From Cytobacillus firmus (GTDB lineage Bacteria > Bacillota > Bacilli > Bacillales > Cytobacillaceae), in contig NZ_CP098323.1 in the NCBI RefSeq assembly GCF_023657595.1, positions 3,868,001 to 3,932,000 on the forward strand: a stretch of 64,000 nt of DNA, in the 5' to 3' direction. Made by a program: the position numbers and the translations under genes. The first letter of the stretch is position 1; each line of letters starts with the position of its first letter. Shown piece after piece: positions 57,084-64,000 of this stretch. Under the pieces are notes generated by a model that searched no databases, was not told the DNA's origin, and saw only the letters and a program-made list of their open reading frames with translations.

Positions 57084-57112
57084 AGTATACTTTGTTTAAT
57101 TTCTTTTTGCAA
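57084..57112 (-). promoter_or_regulatory. Sigma-A promoter of speD
   Basis: TTGCAA (57107-57112), a 17-bp spacer and TATACT (57084-57089). Confidence 0.7.
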
Positions 57113-57189
57113 CACATTGTTTTACATTTTTTTTGGCAAAATTTCTGAAGAATTTTCCTTCTCAGGATTTAGTTTTGTCCAATAAAAGG

Positions 57190-57212
57190 AGCCTGCCGGG
57201 GAATGGCAGGCT
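57190..57212 (-). terminator. Terminator after gapB
   Basis: AGCCTGCC-attcccc-GGCAGGCT followed by CCTTTTATT on the minus strand. Confidence 0.75.
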
Positions 57213-57252
57213 TTAAGGGTATGGGTAGTTTTATATTAAAAGAGATTGGCAA

Positions 57253-58284
57253 TTATCCAACTTTTACGGCAGATGCCTGAAAAAGTTCCTGTGCAACATA
57301 TTTTGTCAAGTCTACGACACGGCAAGAATAGCCCCACTCATTATCGTACCAGGCAAGCACTTTCACTTTGCTGGTGCCGATTACCATTGTAGATAATCCA
57401 TCAATGATGGCAGAGTGTTCATTTGTGTTGAAATCGATTGACACTAACGGTTCGTCAGTAATATCCAGGATACCATGCAGCGATCCTTGTGAAGCTGTAG
57501 CAAATGCCGCATTCACTTCTTCAATTGTAACGTCCCGCTTTAAGTCTACCACGAGATCCACTAAGGAAACGTTAGGAGTCGGCACACGCAGTGCCATACC
57601 ATGCAATTTGCCCTTTAAATGAGGCAATACCAGTGACAAAGCTTTGGCAGCACCAGTGGAAGTCGGGATGATCGACTGTCCGCAGGCACGTGCACGGCGT
57701 AAATCCTTATGCGGGTTATCAATATTCTTTTGATCGTTTGTATATGCATGAACTGTTGTCATAAGTCCGTTTTCAATGCCAAATTGTTCATCAAGGACTT
57801 TTGCAACAGGTGCAAGGCAGTTTGTTGTACAGGATGCATTTGAAATAATATCATGTTCTTCGATTTTTAATGCGCTTTCATTTACGCCCATAACAATAGT
57901 CACATCTTCATTTTTTCCAGGAGCAGTAAGTATGACCTTTTTAGCTCCGGCATCAAGATGAAGAGCCGCTTTATCACGGGAATTAAACTTTCCTGTAGCT
58001 TCAATAACGATATCGATATTCATTTCTTTCCAGGGAAGTTCTTCAGGATTCCGGCTGCTGACAAGCTGAACCCTTTTACCGTTCACAACAATAGCATTGT
58101 CTTCCGGAACAACGCTTCCCTCGAATGGTCCATGGTTGGTATCATATTTAATTAAGTGTGCCAAAGTTTCAGCCGGATAGCTTGCATTTATGGCAGCCAC
58201 TTCAAGATTTTCATCAAGGATGGCTTTTCTAAAAACCATACGTCCAATTCTTCCAAAACCATTAATCGCTATTTTCGCCTTCAT
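57253..58284 (-). CDS. gapB: Gluconeogenic glyceraldehyde-3-phosphate dehydrogenase GapB
   Basis: GapB runs the NADP-preferring, gluconeogenic direction. The 343-aa protein has the Rossmann start INGFGRIGRMVFRKA and the catalytic cysteine in SNASCTTNCLAPVAKVLDE. The phosphate-site STGAAKALSLVLP and C-terminal WYDNEWGYSCRVVDLTKY are also present. The end of beta-strand 2 reads AINASYPAETLAHL, lacking the acidic residue of NAD-specific GapA, which supports GapB. Two CcpN-type boxes overlap the promoter region upstream. Confidence 0.95.
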   Translation of the reverse strand: MKAKIAINGFGRIGRMVFRKAILDENLEVAAINASYPAETLAHLIKYDTNHGPFEGSVVPEDNAIVVNGKRVQLVSSRNPEELPWKEMNIDIVIEATGKFNSRDKAALHLDAGAKKVILTAPGKNEDVTIVMGVNESALKIEEHDIISNASCTTNCLAPVAKVLDEQFGIENGLMTTVHAYTNDQKNIDNPHKDLRRARACGQSIIPTSTGAAKALSLVLPHLKGKLHGMALRVPTPNVSLVDLVVDLKRDVTIEEVNAAFATASQGSLHGILDITDEPLVSIDFNTNEHSAIIDGLSTMVIGTSKVKVLAWYDNEWGYSCRVVDLTKYVAQELFQASAVKVG

Positions 58285-58304
58285 GTTACGGCCCCTTCCG
58301 CATT

Positions 58305-58349
58305 AGTGTTATACTTTTTATTACCCTAAGATGTAATTAGTATAACATA
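58305..58349 (-). promoter_or_regulatory. gapB promoter -10 with two CcpN-type boxes
   Basis: TATGTTATACT (58339-58349, minus strand) matches TRTGHYATAYW at all positions and includes a TATACT -10. AGTGTTATACT (58305-58315, plus strand) matches 10 of 11. CcpN represses gapB by binding two such boxes in B. subtilis. Confidence 0.65.
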
Positions 58350-58388
58350 TTGAAGATCATTTGTGATGAATAAAATGCGGATTTTTTA

Positions 58389-58499
58389 ATGTTCAACAAT
58401 TCAGAAATATCAGCCCATGCACTTTCTGCTTTTTATATGGTAATGGTCTATCTTACAGTCGCATGGCTGATTATTTTTGTCATACTAATTAGGCTTTAA
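58389..58499 (+). CDS. Possible small membrane ORF (36 aa)
   Basis: An ATG frame on the plus strand, opposite to its neighbours, encodes 36 residues. A short polar start (MFNNSEISAHALS) precedes a hydrophobic helix (FYMVMVYLTVAWLIIFVILI). It fills the gapB-coaE gap. The ribosome-binding site is weak (GCGGAT), so this may be chance. The long hydrophobic run and the otherwise unexplained gap are the reasons to list it. Confidence 0.3.
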   Translation: MFNNSEISAHALSAFYMVMVYLTVAWLIIFVILIRL

Positions 58500-58512
58500 G
58501 CACATCAAAAAA

Positions 58513-58529
58513 GAGCCTATCAAAGGCTC
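58513..58529 (-). terminator. Terminator after coaE
   Basis: GAGCCTTT-g-ATAGGCTC with TTTTTTGATG after it on the minus strand. Confidence 0.7.
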
Positions 58530-58530
58530 C

Positions 58531-59130
58531 TCAGACAGCATTCCATTTTTTAAAAATACCCCACAATTGTTTTTCTGTTTCTTCAATTGTGCCATTATTA
58601 TCAATTACAGCATCGGCCAATGCCTTCTTATCTTTTAAAGGCATCTGGGATTGAATTCTTGCCATCGCTTCTTTTTCGGATAGCTGATTTCTTTGCATCA
58701 GCCTTTGCAGCTGTATATCTTCATCTGCATATACTAATAAGGTTTTGTCGCACATGTATTGTAATTTACTTTCAAATAAAAGCGGGATATCAAGAATAAT
58801 CAGCTGTTCCTTACGGCTGATAGCTTGTTCCTTCTTGGCTGTCATTCTTTTGCGGACGGCAGGATGTACAATGCTATTTAAGGCTTTCCGCTCTGTTTCA
58901 TTATGAAATATAATGGAGCCCAGTTCTGCACGATCAATTGAACCGTCCTTGAGAAGAACTCTTTCCCCAAAATGACGGAGAATTTCCTGATAAGCTTCCT
59001 CACCTTTTTCAACAGCTAACCTCGCTTCTATATCCGCGTCTATTACAGTGTACCCTTTTTTAATTAGGAGAGATGAAACGGTGCTTTTCCCGCTTGCAAT
59101 CCCGCCTGTCAAACCTACAGTCAGTGACAT
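58531..59130 (-). CDS. coaE: Dephospho-CoA kinase
   Basis: CoaE does the last step of coenzyme A synthesis. The 199-aa protein has P-loop GLTGGIASGKSTVSSLL (about 6-22), DADIEARLAVEKG, the lid-like IVHPAVRKRM and LDIPLLFES. It lies downstream of ytaF by 24 bp in the polA-mutM-ytaF-coaE unit and ends at a terminator. A GAAAGGAATTC ribosome-binding region precedes the ATG. Confidence 0.95.
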   Translation of the reverse strand: MSLTVGLTGGIASGKSTVSSLLIKKGYTVIDADIEARLAVEKGEEAYQEILRHFGERVLLKDGSIDRAELGSIIFHNETERKALNSIVHPAVRKRMTAKKEQAISRKEQLIILDIPLLFESKLQYMCDKTLLVYADEDIQLQRLMQRNQLSEKEAMARIQSQMPLKDKKALADAVIDNNGTIEETEKQLWGIFKKWNAV

Positions 59131-59154
59131 AGTGAATTCCTTTCTAATAAAATG

Positions 59155-59790
59155 CTAGATTTTCAGAATCCCAATTACGATCAAAATAATGCCTGGAATG
59201 AATGAGAACTTATGGACCCATCCGCTTTTTGAGAAAACAGCCCCCACCTGCATTCCCATAAACACAAACAGAGAGCTCATAACGGCGACCGTCATTGCCA
59301 GGTAGTAAGGTGAGTACCCCAGCATAGCTGCACCGATCCCCGCTCCGAAAGCATCAAGTGATAGGGCGAGCCCAAGCATTAGTGCTTCAATTCCTGTGAT
59401 GGCACCGGATTTGTCAAAATCGGCGGACATGGGCTTTTTCAGAATATTAATGACAAGCCCAAGAGATTTGATTTCCAGATTTACAATTGTCTTTTCATGC
59501 GGGAGGACATCCTTCACCTTTTCCGGCCTGAAAAATTGATATAGAACCCAGGCACCGAGAAAAATCAGAATGACTCCTCCTAAACTTTCAGCTAAAGCCG
59601 GGGACAAAAAGGCTTCTATTAAATGGCCGATTGTCATGGCGGCCATTAATGTGAGAGCTGAACAGCAAGCGATTATACTGATCGATTTAAATGGTATGCT
59701 CATTTTCCTTAAACCATAGGTTAAACCGACACTGAAACTGTCAAGACTGACAGCAAAAGCAAGTATCAAAAGTGAGAATATATGCGCCAT
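59155..59790 (-). CDS. ytaF: MntP-like sporulation membrane protein YtaF
   Basis: This membrane protein with about six helices is related to the manganese exporter MntP. Its two inverted halves each carry an SLDSFSVG/SLDAFGAG motif (FAVSLDSFSVGLTYG and LALSLDAFGAGIGA), where aspartates may bind cation. The frame is open to 59847, but the ATG at 59790 (MAHIFSLLILAFAVSL) has a GGGAGGAG site and starts at the first helix, giving 211 aa. The role in sporulation is from the B. subtilis name; transport activity is inference. Confidence 0.87.
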   Translation of the reverse strand: MAHIFSLLILAFAVSLDSFSVGLTYGLRKMSIPFKSISIIACCSALTLMAAMTIGHLIEAFLSPALAESLGGVILIFLGAWVLYQFFRPEKVKDVLPHEKTIVNLEIKSLGLVINILKKPMSADFDKSGAITGIEALMLGLALSLDAFGAGIGAAMLGYSPYYLAMTVAVMSSLFVFMGMQVGAVFSKSGWVHKFSFIPGIILIVIGILKI

Positions 59791-59884
59791 AGAATAGAGC
59801 TCCTCCCTGTCAATCGCTACGATAGTATATGGAAGAAGCCCATCCAATGTTATTCGAAACGCAATTTAGCTCTATTCCGGATTA

Positions 59885-60712
59885 TTATTTTCTCTGGCAA
59901 GCCGGACAGAATACTGTACCCCTGCCCCCGGTTACGATCCGCTCAAGTGTGCTTCCGCACACTTTGCAACCTTCCCCTTTTCTCCCATAAACAAAAAGCT
60001 CAAGCTGGAACATGCCAATTTGTCCCTGGGAATTAACATAGGAGCGAATGGTGCTTCCTCCTTTATCTACCGCTTCTCTCAGGGTATCTCCAATTTCTTT
60101 GTGAAGTGTCTCCAATTCGGTTCTTGTTAAGCTATTTGCCGCTCTTTCAGGATGAATTCGAGAACGGAATAAAGCTTCATCCACATATATATTGCCAAGC
60201 CCTACGATCGTTTTCTGATCTAGAAGCGCTGTTTTGACATGGCGGGAGGTCCGGGCAAGCCGGGCAGCAAGGTCGTCCACCGTAAATTCTTCTGCAAATG
60301 GTTCCGGTCCCAAATGTGCCAGAGGAAGTGCCTTAAGTTCTTCACCCTTTGCATATAGGTGCATCGTTCCAAATTTACGAACATCTTTGTATCTGAGTTC
60401 AGTGCCATCTGTAAAATGGAAAATGACATGAGTGTGTTTTTCAGCAGGTTCTTCTTTGGAGTAAAGGCCGTATCTGCCCTCCATTCTCAGGTGGGACACA
60501 AGTGCATAGTCAAAGGTGTAGAGGATTAGGAATTTCCCTCTCCTGCCAATGTCCTGAAAGGTTTGGCCTGCTAAAGCATCCTTGAATTGAGCAAGCTCTT
60601 CGGGATGCTTAACCATCTTAGGCCAGAAAACCGAAACATGTGAAATGGTTTTGCCGATCACCAATTGCTGCAATGTTCTTCTGACCGTTTCAACTTCAGG
60701 AAGTTCCGGCAT
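59885..60712 (-). CDS. mutM: Formamidopyrimidine-DNA glycosylase
   Basis: MutM removes 8-oxoguanine and other oxidised purines with AP-lyase activity. The 275-aa protein has the catalytic N-terminal proline (MPELPEVETVRRTL). The helix-two-turn-helix reads VGLGNIYVDEALFRSRIHPE. The C-terminal zinc finger is CKVCGSTLERIVTGGRGTVFCPAC (cysteines at about 245, 248, 265 and 268). It is 52 bp after polA, same direction. Confidence 0.97.
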   Translation of the reverse strand: MPELPEVETVRRTLQQLVIGKTISHVSVFWPKMVKHPEELAQFKDALAGQTFQDIGRRGKFLILYTFDYALVSHLRMEGRYGLYSKEEPAEKHTHVIFHFTDGTELRYKDVRKFGTMHLYAKGEELKALPLAHLGPEPFAEEFTVDDLAARLARTSRHVKTALLDQKTIVGLGNIYVDEALFRSRIHPERAANSLTRTELETLHKEIGDTLREAVDKGGSTIRSYVNSQGQIGMFQLELFVYGRKGEGCKVCGSTLERIVTGGRGTVFCPACQRK

Positions 60713-60764
60713 GGTTATTCCTCCTTAGTCATGAATTTTCTGCATTCAAAAATACAATGTACTA

Positions 60765-63398
60765 TTATTTCGCATCAAACCATGTTGGGCCATAGGAATA
60801 ATCCACTTTGAGCGGAACTTTCAATTCTACTGTATTTTCCATTACGTCCGGCACGATTTTTTTGAGTTTCTCTATTTCATCCTCAGGTGCTTCAAAGATT
60901 AGTTCATCGTGAACTGACAGCAGAAGCCGTGCTTTGAGTTCTTCTTTTCTTAAGCGGTCAGCCATGTCAATCATGGCTTTTTTAATAATATCTGCTGCAC
61001 TTCCCTGAATTGGAGTGTTCATAGCTGTCCGCTCTGCAAAACTTCGCAGGTTGAAGTTTCGGCTAGTGATTTCTGGCAGATATCTTCTTCTGTGAAGAAG
61101 CGTCGAGACAAAACCTTTCTGTTTTGCTTCATGGATAATATCATCCATGTACTGCTTAACACCAGGATAGCTCTCAAGATACCGGTCAATAAATTTTCCG
61201 GCTTCTTTCCGTGTGATTCCGAGGCTCTGGGAAAGGCCATAATCACTGATTCCGTAGACTATTCCGAAGTTAACGGCCTTTGCATGGCGCCGCATATTGG
61301 ACGTAACTTCATCGGCTTTTACATGGAATACTTCCATTGCCGTTTTGGTATGGATATCCATATCTTCATTAAAGGCTTCAATCAGCTTTTCATCATCTGC
61401 AATATGAGCCAGTACTCTCAGTTCAATCTGCGAATAGTCTGCAGCAAAGATAGCCCATCCCGGTTCTGAAGGAACAAATGCCTGCCTGATTTTTCGCCCT
61501 TCTTCCAGCCGGATTGGAATATTTTGCAGATTTGGATCAGTTGAGCTTAATCTTCCTGTCTGGGTAAGTGCCTGATTAAACCTGGTGTGGACTTTACCTG
61601 TTTCATTGTTAACTACCTTCAGCAGGCCTTCAATATAAGTGGACTGAAGCTTGCCAAGCTGGCGGTAGTGCAGGATGTCCCGGATTATTTCATGGTCGTT
61701 CTCAAGTTTTTCAAGTACATCCGCCGAAGTGGAATAGCCTGTCTTCGTTTTTTTAATGACTGGCAGCCCTAATTTTTCAAAAAGAATTACACCGAGCTGT
61801 TTAGGAGAATTGATATTAAAAGCTTCCCCGGCAAGCTCATGTATCCGCTTTTCAATTTCATCCAATTTGGAGAGCAGGTCTTGTCCCATTGTCCTCAAGC
61901 GTCCTAAATCCACTTTAACCCCAGTTGACTCCATATCTGCTAATATTAAAGAAAGTGGCATTTCCAGGTCATAAAACAGCTCAGATTGCTGGTTTTCCTT
62001 TAAATCACTATCAAGCTTTTCCCTCAATGTCATCAAAGCTGCTGCTTTTCTTGCTAAATGTCCGCCAAGTTCTTTTTCTTCCGGAATCCGCCTTTTTGCT
62101 CCTTTGCCATAGAAAGCTTCATCAGATTGAATCGCATGATAGCCATGATTTTTTGCTATAGATGCTATATCCTCAATACTCTGAGATGGGTTAATAATAT
62201 ATGAAGCAATATAGAGATCAAAGTCTGCTCCCTTTAGATGAATCCCATGATGCCGGAGTGACACTTCAGATCTTTTTGCATCATACACTGTCTTCTTTTT
62301 CGTTTCATCTTCAGCCCATCTTTTAAAAACATCTGATTCTAAAGCCTTATCTTTGGAGAAGTAGAAATTCCCTTTATCATTTGCAACGGAAAAACCAATG
62401 ATGTCTGCATAATGGTAATTATCCTCTAGAAGCTCAACATAAAATGCATTTTCATCAGAAAACATATCTTCTTTAATTTCGTCTGCTATGATAAATTCAA
62501 TTTCATCCAGATTCTCTTCGATTGCTTCAGTGTCCCCGCCGATTTTTTCCAGCAGCGAGTTAAAGCCAAGTTCTTTAAAGATGCTTATAACTTTTTCTTT
62601 TTCAAAACCTTCATATTCAATGTCTTCAATTTTGATTTCAACGGGAGCTTCCCTCGAGATAGTAGCAAGTTCTTTGCTCATTAAAGCTTGCTCCCTGAAT
62701 TCTTCCAGCTTTTCTTTCAGTTTTTTTCCGCTCACCTCATCAACAGATTTCAAGAGCTCTTCAAGGGTTCCAAACTCTTTCAGCAATTTAAGGGCTGTTT
62801 TTTCGCCCACTCCCGGCACACCCGGAATATTATCTGAACTATCCCCCATCAGGCCTTTCATATCAATAATCCTGTCAGGCGTTATTCCGTATTTCTCTTC
62901 TATATGAGCTGGCGTGTATTCTTCAATATCTGTAATTCCTTTGCGGGTGATGCTGACTGTGACAGAATCGGAACTTAACTGTGTTAAATCCTTATCCCCT
63001 GATATAACTTTAACTTCATATCCATCTTTTTCGGCATGGAGGGATAGTGTTCCAATGATATCATCCGCTTCATAATTTTCCAGTTCATATCTGGAGATTC
63101 CATAAGCATCAAGAAGCTCTCTTATATAAGGAAACTGCTCTGATAGCTCAGGTGGAGTTTTCTGCCGGCCGCCTTTATACTCGCTAAAGGTTTTATGGCG
63201 AAATGTTGTTTTTCCGGCATCGAACGCCACAAGGAGATGCGTCGGTTTTTCATCCTCCAGAATCCTCTGCAGCATCATGGTAAATCCGTAGACAGCATTG
63301 GTATGTATTCCTTTATCATTGTTTAAGAGCGGCAAAGCAAAAAATGCCCGATAAGCAATGCTGTTGCCGTCTATCAGAACAAGCTTTTTTTTATCCAA
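60765..63398 (-). CDS. polA: DNA polymerase I
   Basis: Pol I fills gaps, removes RNA primers and repairs DNA. The 877-aa protein has the 5'-3' exonuclease (1 to about 295; LVAFDAGKTTFRH, GLMGDSSDNIPGVPGVGEKTA). The vestigial 3'-5' exonuclease domain (about 300-470) appears to lack the catalytic acidic residues, as in other Bacillus Pol I. The polymerase has motif A FAADYSQIELRVLAHI, motif B RRHAKAVNFGIVYGISDYG and motif C LLSVHDELIFEAP. An AAGGAGGAG site precedes the ATG. Tandem repeats lie directly upstream. Confidence 0.97.
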   Translation of the reverse strand: MDKKKLVLIDGNSIAYRAFFALPLLNNDKGIHTNAVYGFTMMLQRILEDEKPTHLLVAFDAGKTTFRHKTFSEYKGGRQKTPPELSEQFPYIRELLDAYGISRYELENYEADDIIGTLSLHAEKDGYEVKVISGDKDLTQLSSDSVTVSITRKGITDIEEYTPAHIEEKYGITPDRIIDMKGLMGDSSDNIPGVPGVGEKTALKLLKEFGTLEELLKSVDEVSGKKLKEKLEEFREQALMSKELATISREAPVEIKIEDIEYEGFEKEKVISIFKELGFNSLLEKIGGDTEAIEENLDEIEFIIADEIKEDMFSDENAFYVELLEDNYHYADIIGFSVANDKGNFYFSKDKALESDVFKRWAEDETKKKTVYDAKRSEVSLRHHGIHLKGADFDLYIASYIINPSQSIEDIASIAKNHGYHAIQSDEAFYGKGAKRRIPEEKELGGHLARKAAALMTLREKLDSDLKENQQSELFYDLEMPLSLILADMESTGVKVDLGRLRTMGQDLLSKLDEIEKRIHELAGEAFNINSPKQLGVILFEKLGLPVIKKTKTGYSTSADVLEKLENDHEIIRDILHYRQLGKLQSTYIEGLLKVVNNETGKVHTRFNQALTQTGRLSSTDPNLQNIPIRLEEGRKIRQAFVPSEPGWAIFAADYSQIELRVLAHIADDEKLIEAFNEDMDIHTKTAMEVFHVKADEVTSNMRRHAKAVNFGIVYGISDYGLSQSLGITRKEAGKFIDRYLESYPGVKQYMDDIIHEAKQKGFVSTLLHRRRYLPEITSRNFNLRSFAERTAMNTPIQGSAADIIKKAMIDMADRLRKEELKARLLLSVHDELIFEAPEDEIEKLKKIVPDVMENTVELKVPLKVDYSYGPTWFDAK

Positions 63399-63420
63399 CT
63401 AATATCTCCTCCTTATTAAG

Positions 63421-63590
63421 AAAAGCGGAAGCGCCTTGTCCACCCCCGACGCCTCGAGGGGGTAGGCGCTGCAGCTAGACAGTTATCTAACTTGAAAAGC
63501 GGAAGCGCCTTGTCCACCCCCGACACCTCGAGGGGGCAGGCGCTGCAGCTAGACAGTTGTCTAACTTGAAAAGCACAAGTGACCTTGCCC
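63421..63590. repeat. Tandem 74-bp palindromic repeats between hflC and polA
   Basis: Two 74-bp units (63421-63494 and 63495-63568) differ at only three or four bases; a 22-bp third start (63569-63590) follows. Each unit has AGCGCCT/AGGCGCT outer arms, a CCCCC...GGGGG inner stem and the end GGCGCTGCAGCT. They belong to the same family as the repeat in the thrS leader. Confidence 0.85.
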
Positions 63591-63598
63591 ACAATAAA

Positions 63599-63659
63599 AA
63601 AGCCGTTATTTTTCCTTTATTCTATCATGAGCAGATAGAGAAAGAAAAATAACGGCTTT
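63599..63659 (-). terminator. Terminator after hflC
   Basis: AAAGCCGTTATTTTTC (left arm on the minus strand) pairs with GAAAAATAACGGCTTT across a 29-nt loop and is followed by TTTTATTG. Confidence 0.75.
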
Positions 63660-63674
63660 CCATTTAAATGCTAT

Positions 63675-64000
63675 CTAATTAGTATTCCCCATCAGCAGAC
63701 GGGCATATGGCGAATCAGAAGGCAGAACAATTACAGTCTCGCCATTGATAGTCTTTTTATAGGATTCAAGTGTGCGGAATAAGGAATAGAATTCAGGATC
63801 TTTTGAGAAGGCTTCATTGTAGACCTTCGCGGCTCCCGCTTCCCCTTCTGCCCGAATGACTTCAGCATCTGCCTGGGCCTTCGCAAGCATTTCCCTGACG
63901 GTCCTGTCTGTTTCAGCAATAATAACATTCTTCTGAGCATCACCCCTGGACAGATATTCCTGGGCTGTCGACTGGCGCTCGGAAATCATCCTGGTATACA
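63675..64000 (-). CDS. hflC: Membrane protease modulator HflC, C-terminal part
   Basis: HflC is a membrane-anchored SPFH (stomatin/prohibitin) protein that with HflK modulates FtsH. Only the last 107 or so residues are in the window, and the frame continues past the right edge (codons for YTR precede the first visible Met). The visible part has the HflC coiled coil (MISERQSTAQEYLSRGDAQK, LAKAQADAEVIRAEGEA) and the end TINGETVIVLPSDSPYARLLMG. In B. subtilis polA is flanked by phoR, so this neighbour is characteristic of other Bacillaceae. Confidence 0.9.
   Translation of the reverse strand, partial: YTRMISERQSTAQEYLSRGDAQKNVIIAETDRTVREMLAKAQADAEVIRAEGEAGAAKVYNEAFSKDPEFYSLFRTLESYKKTINGETVIVLPSDSPYARLLMGNTN

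Noticed and set aside
63421..63590. Tandem repeats as a CRISPR array
   Set aside because: The 74-bp units are contiguous and nearly identical throughout, with no variable spacers and no cas genes nearby.

Overview
This window is a chromosomal segment of a low-to-moderate GC, endospore-forming Bacillaceae. Gene order closely follows the Bacillus subtilis ilv-leu to polA region (leuDCBA-ilvCHB, rph-gerM-racE-gerE-sdhBAC, lysC-uvrC-trxA-etfAB-fadBR-lcfA, mutS2-polX-cvpA-zapA-rnhC, pheTS, sspI, ysdC, infC-rpmI-rplT, thrS, dnaI-dnaB-nrdR-speD-gapB-coaE-mutM-polA). Sporulation and germination genes (gerE, gerM, sspI, ytxC, ytaF) support a spore former. The repeat types look like those of Bacillus/Cytobacillus relatives, but the species is inference. 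Nearly everything is on the minus strand; yslB, rnhC, sspI, ysdB and one doubtful small ORF are on plus.

Layout. 1-9.0 kb: end of a YsoA-like gene, then the branched-chain amino acid operon, read from a CcpA-type site, a strong promoter and a leucine T-box. 9.1-9.4 kb: tRNA-Arg(TCT) with its own promoter. 9.4-21.5 kb: ysnB-ysnA-rph, gerM, recQ, racE-ysmB, gerE, ysmA, sdhCAB and yslB. 21.5-25.1 kb: lysC under a lysine riboswitch, and uvrC. 25.5-32.4 kb: trxA and the fatty-acid degradation cluster (etfA, etfB, fadB, fadR, lcfA), followed by a very small membrane ORF and yshE. 32.4-43.6 kb: mutS2, polX, cvpA, zapA, rnhC, pheST under a phenylalanine T-box, and an rRNA methyltransferase. 43.7-51.9 kb: sspI, ysdC, a dUTPase, ysdB (sigma-W promoter), membrane proteins, the infC-rpmI-rplT operon with an L20 leader, and thrS with a threonine T-box. 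51.9-64 kb: ytxC, the helicase loaders dnaB and dnaI, nrdR, speD, gapB, coaE, ytaF, mutM, polA and a truncated hflC.

Regulation is well exposed: three T-boxes with readable specifier codons (CTC, TTC, ACC), a lysine riboswitch, an L20 leader, two CcpN-type boxes at gapB, a FadR-type operator and an AUU start on infC. An unrecognised structured leader lies before speD, and an intrinsic terminator lies in the sdhC 5' leader.

The gene set is ordinary core genome. The least explained content is between genes. A 265-bp structured element occurs four times (one copy collapsed), with compensatory changes in a long hairpin; it supplies the stop codon of sspI and abuts the stop of thrS. A second palindromic family (ends AAGCGCAAGCGCC and GGCGCTGGAGCT) sits in the thrS leader and as a tandem pair before polA, with a fragment before infC. 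A third (TTTCCG...TCCGCTCCAA) lies between polX and cvpA, with a relative between leuA and leuB.
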